The notes under the pieces are model-generated. The model saw nothing but the letters and a program-made list of their open reading frames with translations. It was not told where the DNA came from and made no database searches. The position numbers and the translations under genes are program-made. A stretch of 11,844 bases of DNA from CAZJHX01 sp964545715 (GTDB taxonomy: Bacteria > Myxococcota_A > UBA9042 > GCA-2863065): contig CAZJHX010000236.1 of the NCBI GenBank assembly GCA_964545715.1, forward strand, positions 1 through 11,844, read 5' to 3'. Positions 7,600-11,844 of the stretch are shown in pieces (position 1 is the first letter of the stretch; each line of letters opens with the position of its first letter).

Positions 7600-8712
7600 A
7601 TGACGCGACCATCGATTGGACTGGTCTCCAGCGTGTTTTTGGCGCTCCTTGTCGCCCGGTGCGCAGGCATGGGGGACGCGGTCAGCGTTGCGGACGCGGT
7701 CAGCATTGCGGACGTGCCCGGCGTTGTGGACGAGTCCGCGGCGGTGGACGTCCCCAGCGTAGATTCGGCCATGCCTGCGCCCGAGGACACACCCGCCACA
7801 CCTGCGCCCGTCGCGGTTTTCGCCGAGAAGGCTTTTGACGTCAAAGTCACGGAAGACGTGGTCTTCGGCCAGGGGCTCACGCACACCGGCTGGCAGGACG
7901 GCGCGGGCCAGCCCATGGACCTGACCCTGGACGTCTTCGAGCCGATAGGCCATGACGCGACGTCCAAGCCCGTGGTCGTCGTGATCCACGGCGGCGGCTT
8001 CGTCAGCGGCTCATCCAAGCACAAACCGCTGACCGCCATGGCCACGACCTTTGCGGAGCGAGGCTGGGTTGGCTTCTCCATCGAGTACCGGCTGGCCAAG
8101 GACCACGGCACGCTGCCGGCGACCTACCCACCGATCCCGGCGCCCAACGCCCGCGAAAAGGCGCAAAACCAGTGGAGAGCGCTTTATCCGGCCTGCCGCG
8201 ACGCCAAGGCCGCAATCCGCTGGATCCGCGCGCACGCGGACGAGTACGGGATCGACACCGACTACATCACGGCGATCGGCGGCTCGGCCGGATCGTTCAT
8301 CGCCGTCGCGCTGGCCGCCACCGACGACGCGGACTGTTCCTCCGAGGTGGACGCTCAGGACGACCCGACGCTGGCGAGCACTCACCTCGACCAATCATCA
8401 GCGGTCGCGACGGTGATCGACCACTGGGGCGGCCTGGCCGTCGTCTCCATGCTGGAGGCGATCGGCGGCGCCCCCCGCTTCGATGCGGCCGACGCCCCGA
8501 TGTCGATCGTGCACGGCACCGACGACCCCACCGTCTCGTTCAGCGAGGCCGAGGAGCTGAAGGCGATTTACGACAGCATCGGCGTCCCGTACGCCTACTA
8601 TCCGCTCGAAGGCGCCGCGCACGGGCCGTGGGGCGCCGAGGTCGACGGCAAATCCCTTGTGACACTGGCGTACGACTTCATCGTGGAGCAGCAGTCCCTG
8701 GTCGTTCAATAG
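7600..8712 (+). CDS. Exported alpha/beta hydrolase (carboxylesterase/lipase-like)
   Basis: A 370-residue serine hydrolase likely to cleave esters outside the cytoplasm. The ATG at 7600 starts a signal-peptide-like sequence (hydrophobic about 7-19, SSVFLALLVA); a GTG at 7552 would bury it. Cys21 follows Arg20, so the lipobox is not standard and lipidation is uncertain. Residues about 25-75 are a low-complexity Asp/Val/Ala/Pro linker (DAVSVADAVSIADVP). The hydrolase domain starts near 80: oxyanion motif HGGGF (130-134), nucleophile elbow GGSAG with Ser229, acid in GTDDP (likely Asp309) and catalytic His341 in AAHGPWG. All triad parts are present in the usual order. The substrate cannot be told from sequence. 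The gene has a poor ribosome binding site and ends 10 bp from the convergent cysteine-repeat lipoprotein gene. Confidence 0.88.
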   Translation: MTRPSIGLVSSVFLALLVARCAGMGDAVSVADAVSIADVPGVVDESAAVDVPSVDSAMPAPEDTPATPAPVAVFAEKAFDVKVTEDVVFGQGLTHTGWQDGAGQPMDLTLDVFEPIGHDATSKPVVVVIHGGGFVSGSSKHKPLTAMATTFAERGWVGFSIEYRLAKDHGTLPATYPPIPAPNAREKAQNQWRALYPACRDAKAAIRWIRAHADEYGIDTDYITAIGGSAGSFIAVALAATDDADCSSEVDAQDDPTLASTHLDQSSAVATVIDHWGGLAVVSMLEAIGGAPRFDAADAPMSIVHGTDDPTVSFSEAEELKAIYDSIGVPYAYYPLEGAAHGPWGAEVDGKSLVTLAYDFIVEQQSLVVQ

Positions 8713-8722
8713 CCCAGCCCGG

Positions 8723-9925
8723 TCAAGGCGACCCGGGCACGCTCGATTTGCAGTAGCTCGGGTCGTCCACGGGCTTGCCGCCGTCGGCCAGGCATTCGTC
8801 CATGGGCAGCCACTTGCCCTTCAGCGCGCCCCCCGAGGACGCAAAGACGCAGCACACGTCCGGTTCGGGCGCGGGGTCGGGCGTGGGCGGCTCGGACCAC
8901 AGCTCCTCGCAGGTCTGTTCGTCGCCGACGGGCACGCCGAGGAGCAGCTCGACGCACACCTCCTCCGGCACGAGCACCCACTGGATGGTCCCCGCGGGCG
9001 TGATGAGCTCGCAGCAAACCACCTCGGACGGCGGCGGCGGCGGCGGCGGCGGATCCTCGCAGGCCTTCGGCCCTCCGATCGGCTCGCCGCCGGAGTCGAG
9101 ACATTTCTCAAGCGGCATCACGGAGGCGATCTCGCCAAACGGCGTCTTCACCAGGCAGCAGACCTGCTCGTCGGGCTCCGGCGGTGGTGGTGGCGGGTCC
9201 TCGTCGCAGGCGTCCAGCTCCGGGATAGGAATGCCGCCCTCGGACAGGCACTCATCGACGGACAGGATCACCATCTTTACCTCGCCCGCAGAGGTCGGCA
9301 GCAGGCAGCACACCGGCTCTTCGGGTGGCGGCGGAGGCGGCGGGGGCTCGACCTCATCACAAAACTCCAGCCCGGGCGTGACCAGGCCCCCCTCTTCTGC
9401 GCACACCTCTTCCGGGACGATGCCCAGAATGACCTCCCCGCTCGCGCTGGGAAACAGGCAGCAGATCAGATCATCCGGCGGCGGGGGAGGAGGCGGGGGC
9501 TTCACATCACCGCACTCCTCGGGCGGGCCGACAGGCTTGCCGTTCTCGGCTTCGCACTCTTTGGGGCTGGTGACGAACTGCTTGATCTCGCCCGCGGCCG
9601 TCATCACCGCACAGCACACGGCGTCCGGGTGCGGCGGCTTGTCGGGCGGGTCGTGCGGGTCGATCGGCTTGTCCGGCGGATCGTCCGGCGGATCGCCGGG
9701 GCTTGCCGGCTTGTCGGGCGGATCGTCAGGCTCCGCCGGCGTGTCGGGTGGCGGGGCGTGAGGGTCTGAGTCCTGCGCCCCGGTATCCCCGTCTCCGGTG
9801 TCGGCGGCGGCGGCCTCGCCCGGCGCGGCGCCATGGTGGTCGTCGCCGGTCTCACAGCCGACAAAAACGCCGGTGATGCTGAAAACCACCGCCAAGAGGA
9901 GTCCGTGCAGTCGATTCGTTTTCAT
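8723..9925 (-). CDS. Lipoprotein with six tandem four-cysteine modules and polyproline linkers
   Basis: A 400-residue protein that I do not recognise as a named family. The ATG at 9925 begins a clear lipoprotein signal (MKTNRLHGLLLAVVFSITGV then FVGC), with lipidated Cys24; the longer TTG frame (9955) would spoil it. Residues about 25-100 are Asp/Pro/Ala-rich with three DPPDKP repeats and look disordered. Six modules follow, with first cysteines at 104, 155, 206, 256, 304 and 358. Each has CC, 17-18 residues, C, 13-14 residues, C, with an inner G-[ET]-[IV] strand and usually a GG-x-P-[VI] turn. Linkers between modules one to five are runs of six to eight prolines; the last is mixed Pro/Glu. 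All 24 module cysteines are conserved, which suggests two disulphides per module or metal binding in the envelope. It is probably a surface or periplasmic spacer or binding protein; that is inference. Confidence 0.88.
   Translation of the reverse strand: MKTNRLHGLLLAVVFSITGVFVGCETGDDHHGAAPGEAAAADTGDGDTGAQDSDPHAPPPDTPAEPDDPPDKPASPGDPPDDPPDKPIDPHDPPDKPPHPDAVCCAVMTAAGEIKQFVTSPKECEAENGKPVGPPEECGDVKPPPPPPPPDDLICCLFPSASGEVILGIVPEEVCAEEGGLVTPGLEFCDEVEPPPPPPPPEEPVCCLLPTSAGEVKMVILSVDECLSEGGIPIPELDACDEDPPPPPPEPDEQVCCLVKTPFGEIASVMPLEKCLDSGGEPIGGPKACEDPPPPPPPPSEVVCCELITPAGTIQWVLVPEEVCVELLLGVPVGDEQTCEELWSEPPTPDPAPEPDVCCVFASSGGALKGKWLPMDECLADGGKPVDDPSYCKSSVPGSP
8750..9616 (-). repeat. Six CC-x(17-18)-C-x(13-14)-C modules
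   Basis: The cysteine quartets are 104/105/124/138, 155/156/175/189, 206/207/226/240, 256/257/275/289, 304/305/324/339 and 358/359/378/392. The second spacing is 18 residues in five modules and 17 in module four. The third is 13 in five and 14 in module five. Module starts are 48-54 residues apart. Residue identity outside the cysteines is modest, so the copies are old and the spacing has been kept. Confidence 0.92.
9029..9052 (+). repeat. (CGG)8 triplet microsatellite encoding a polyproline linker
   Basis: Eight perfect CGG copies read as CCG proline codons on the minus strand, in the linker between modules four and five. Gain or loss of copies would alter linker length without a frameshift. 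The other linkers use mixed proline codons. Confidence 0.9.
9623..9757 (-). repeat. Pro/Asp/Lys-rich repeat (DPPDKP) near the lipoprotein N-terminus
   Basis: This encodes about residues 57-100. DPPDKP occurs three times, with related DDPPD and DPHDPP pieces. The DNA shows repeated cttgtc(g/c)ggcgg(g/a)tcg words. It is a likely flexible tether between the lipid anchor and the first cysteine module. Confidence 0.8.
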
Positions 9926-10028
9926 GCTCTGTCCGCTCCGGAAGGTCGACGCCAAGCATGGGCCACGGCGCGCTTCGAAGCCAGCGCAATCCCGAGGCTC
10001 TCGGCGACAATTGCGCTACTCTTGCCCG
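9926..10028. promoter_or_regulatory. Divergent promoter region with nested inverted repeat
   Basis: This 103-bp gap separates the lipoprotein gene (minus) and the two-TM gene (plus). It carries AGCGCAAT (9983-9990) and its exact complement ATTGCGCT (10010-10017). Inside lies a second stem, CCGAG (9992-9996) and CTCGG (10000-10004) with loop GCT. A perfect 10-bp palindrome, GCTTCGAAGC (9972-9981), sits directly to the left. The right arm ends 11 bp before the ATG of the two-TM gene. It could be an operator shared by both genes or a leader hairpin of the plus-strand mRNA. No confident -35/-10 was found. Confidence 0.5.
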
Positions 10029-11135
10029 ATGTGGCGAACGCAGGTGGCCATACTTCTGGGGATCGTGGGAGCGCTCGTGGTCGTGGTTGGTGTGATCACG
10101 ATCGTCGCCCCCAGCCTGTTCATGCCGGACGCGGAGAGTGTTGCGCAAGGCTGGTCGATCCTTCTGGGCGGCGTGTGGTGCCTGGTCGTGGCCGCCCTTC
10201 TTGTGCGACGCGCGAGTCGCGGCACATCCCGAAAGCACGTGCGACGGATCTCCCGAGACGGCATGACCGTTATCCGCTCGACAGTCGATGCCATAGAGCT
10301 CCAGCAGGAGGCGTACTCGGTCCAATGCTCGCCCGTCATTCGCGGGCGCTCCCGCGACCAGCTGAAGGACGAGCCGGAGGAAGCCGTCCGCACCGGGGAC
10401 ACCGAGCTGGACCGAGCGATGTGGGTTTCGGGCAGAGCCCCGAACATGTACGCCGTGCTGTCCCCGGCCACGCGAGCGTCGTTGGTCGAGATCGGCGGTG
10501 GCCTCGGCACGCTGATCCTGGCGGAAGACCACATCGAGCTGCGCGTGCCCACCGACACCGCCCCGAAGCGGCTCTCGTTTGGGGACCCGGTGGATGCGGT
10601 GATGGCGCTCGCCAGGGCGCTGGAGCGCCCGACCAACCTACAAAGTGTCCTGGCCACGCGCGCCGAGAAAGACCCTGTCATGGCCATCCGGCGTGCCGCC
10701 GCGGGCGCGCTCTTGTCGGACTACACCGACACTCCGGAGGCAGAGCGGGTGGCGGCAGCCCTGATCGAGGAAACGGACGTGGCGTTATGGCTGACAGGCT
10801 GGTGTCACCGCGCGCGCCTCGAGCTCAGGGAGGTGGAGGCCGCAGCGCAACGAATATGGCGGGCCGATGCCGAGTGGCTGATGCCGGTCGCCGACCGGGC
10901 CGCGCAAGCGCCCGACAGTGACGAGGCCGACGATTTGGCGGAGGCGCTATGCGGTCGCTGCGCTCGACTCGACGACATCCCGGCGCGGCTCCAAAGCACG
11001 CTGCTCGTGCTGCGAGAGACATTGAAGGAGCGCGTCGGCGCCCTGAGCATCAGCGCAGTCGACGGGGTGCAAGGCGGCTTGAGCCTTGCGCCCGGCGGCG
11101 GCCAGGTGAGCGTGGTCGGCAGCGAAGACGACTAA
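10029..11135 (+). CDS. Two-transmembrane protein of unknown function
   Basis: A 368-residue protein that I do not recognise. The ATG at 10029 gives two hydrophobic helices near the start (about 6-31 and 41-59), followed by a basic stretch (RRASRGTSRKHVRR). The loop between them holds few charges, so both termini are probably cytoplasmic. Residues about 80-210 are a mixed alpha/beta region. About 210-335 is helical and rich in Ala, Arg, Leu and Glu, with KDPVMAIRRAAAGALL resembling one HEAT-like helix pair. The tail (337-363) has three short units, GALSIS, GGLSLA and GQVSVV, which look like beta strands. No catalytic motif is visible. No Shine-Dalgarno sequence is seen before the start. It converges on the YD-repeat gene with a 25-bp gap. 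Confidence 0.8.
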   Translation: MWRTQVAILLGIVGALVVVVGVITIVAPSLFMPDAESVAQGWSILLGGVWCLVVAALLVRRASRGTSRKHVRRISRDGMTVIRSTVDAIELQQEAYSVQCSPVIRGRSRDQLKDEPEEAVRTGDTELDRAMWVSGRAPNMYAVLSPATRASLVEIGGGLGTLILAEDHIELRVPTDTAPKRLSFGDPVDAVMALARALERPTNLQSVLATRAEKDPVMAIRRAAAGALLSDYTDTPEAERVAAALIEETDVALWLTGWCHRARLELREVEAAAQRIWRADAEWLMPVADRAAQAPDSDEADDLAEALCGRCARLDDIPARLQSTLLVLRETLKERVGALSISAVDGVQGGLSLAPGGGQVSVVGSEDD

Positions 11136-11160
11136 CCGCAGCGCCTTCGACCCACCCTGC

Positions 11161-11844
11161 CTACGGCTCTACGCAGAGGTCCTCGAGCTCCATCTCAGGA
11201 CCGCCAGCCTCCATCGCCTCTTCGGTGCAGACGCATGCGTAGTTCTTGCCGACCCAGTTCTCGTTGCTGTCGGTGGTGCCGCCGAACGTGCACTGGCCGA
11301 CGGTGATGTCGCCCAGATCCTCGGCCAGCCAGCTGTCGGGGTCGGCGGTCGGGCAGGTGACGCTGGCGCACGGGTTGGAGGTCACTCCGGCCGGCTGGAA
11401 GGTCTTGCGCTGGGTCCAGTTGACCGTGCCGTCCGCCTTGGTCGAGGCGTACGTCAGCATGTTGCCTGCCGAGTCATAGGTCCAGACCTGCTTGCTCTCG
11501 TTGCCATCGAAGACGCCGTTGGAGTTGGAGTCGGTCCACTCGGCGGTCGTCTTGCCTTTGGGGTTGTACTCCCAGCGCCGCGTCCAGTTCGTGGTGCCGT
11601 CGGCCTTGGTGTAGGCCTTGCTCAGCTGCCGGCCGTCGGCGTCGTACGTGTAGACATACTTGGTCTCGTTGCCGTCGAAGACGCCGTTGGACGTGGAGTC
11701 GCTCCACTCGGCCGTCAGGTTGCCCTTGCTGTCGTACTCCCGTGTCTGCGTCCAGGTCGTGGTCCCGTCCGCCTTGGTGTACGTGTGAGTCAGCTGGTTG
11801 TTGTCGGAGTCGTACGTGTACACGTACTTGGTCTCGTTGCCGTC
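11161..11844 (-). CDS. YD/RHS-like repeat protein, C-terminal part (N-terminus outside window)
   Basis: The frame is open through the right edge and shows 227 residues; the GTG at 11823 lies inside a repeat and is not a real start. Visible residues 1 to about 152 are tandem 56-residue repeats, each made of two YD-type halves (for example YVYTYDADGRQLSKAYTKAD and RRWEYNPKGKTTAEWTD). Each repeat carries a D-x-[NT]-x-N-G-V-F-D-G-N-E loop that fits an EF-hand/dockerin calcium loop at positions 1, 5, 6, 8, 9 and 12. The tail (about 156-227) has six cysteines at 159, 164, 185, 204, 206 and 224 and ends acidic (MELEDLCVEP). This is probably a secreted or surface protein. YD repeats occur in RHS toxins and in surface binding proteins, but no toxin domain is seen here; the cysteine tail more likely anchors or caps the repeat. 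Confidence 0.85.
   Translation of the reverse strand, partial: DGNETKYVYTYDSDNNQLTHTYTKADGTTTWTQTREYDSKGNLTAEWSDSTSNGVFDGNETKYVYTYDADGRQLSKAYTKADGTTNWTRRWEYNPKGKTTAEWTDSNSNGVFDGNESKQVWTYDSAGNMLTYASTKADGTVNWTQRKTFQPAGVTSNPCASVTCPTADPDSWLAEDLGDITVGQCTFGGTTDSNENWVGKNYACVCTEEAMEAGGPEMELEDLCVEP
11379..11844 (-). repeat. 168-bp tandem repeat encoding YD/EF-loop units
   Basis: The period is 168 bp (56 residues). The phrase starting DGNE recurs at visible residues 1, 57 and 113, and the two complete calcium-loop-like segments map to 11497-11532 and 11665-11700, exactly 168 bp apart; the end of a third is at 11833-11844. DNA identity between copies is high, so the array is young or homogenised and could change length by recombination. 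Confidence 0.9.

Noticed and set aside
8775..9761. A 328-codon plus-strand frame rich in Gly and Ser
   Set aside because: It is the antisense of the proline linkers (CGG read as Gly-type codons). The minus-strand lipobox and cysteine spacing settle the true strand.
9833..10921. A 362-codon plus-strand frame overlapping the two-TM gene
   Set aside because: It is Arg/Gly/Pro-rich without domains and crosses the divergent gap; the other plus frame has proper TM helices.
11161..11844. RHS toxin with a C-terminal nuclease or deaminase domain
   Set aside because: The tail is short, cysteine-rich and acidic, with no known toxin motif, and no immunity-like gene follows.

Overview
The window is high-GC and densely coded, with seven protein genes complete and one cut at each end. 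The mix includes a histidine kinase with a PleD-like diguanylate cyclase, large low-complexity secreted proteins, a Pro-rich lipoprotein, YD repeats and a FliD-like protein away from flagellar genes. That mix suggests a free-living predatory-type or environmental bacterium of the Myxococcota/Bradymonadota ('Deltaproteobacteria') kind. This is inferred from style alone; there is no rRNA or marker gene to confirm it. No tRNA, rRNA, CRISPR array, transposase or integrase was seen.

Layout. Bases 1-2780 (+): a GAF-histidine kinase, cut at its 5' end, whose stop codon overlaps the start of a REC-REC-GGDEF diguanylate cyclase (ATGA overlap). It is a translationally coupled sensor/c-di-GMP module. 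Bases 2804-5579 (-): a small MscS-type channel with a TTG start and a very strong ribosome binding site, followed 16 bp later by a 654-residue secreted glycine-rich protein. Bases 5718-7421 (-): an orphan protein with two flagellin hook-IN motifs, resembling the flagellar cap protein FliD. Bases 7422-7599: an intergenic region rich in palindromes and inverted repeats. Bases 7600-8712 (+): an exported alpha/beta hydrolase (HGGG / GGSAG family). Bases 8723-9925 (-): a lipoprotein with six tandem four-cysteine modules joined by polyproline linkers. Bases 9926-10028: a divergent promoter region with a nested inverted repeat. Bases 10029-11135 (+): a two-TM protein of unknown function. Bases 11161-11844 (-): the C-terminal end of a YD-repeat protein whose repeats each carry an EF-hand-like loop, ending in a six-cysteine tail.

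How the parts may work together. The first two genes form a clear signalling pair: sensing by GAF, phosphotransfer to the receivers, then c-di-GMP synthesis under I-site feedback. The rest is mostly cell-envelope or secreted material, which c-di-GMP often controls in other bacteria. No sequence evidence here links the two. The most unusual item is the six-module CC-x(17-18)-C-x(13-14)-C lipoprotein, which I do not recognise as a named domain. The next is the 56-residue YD/EF-hand-loop composite repeat.
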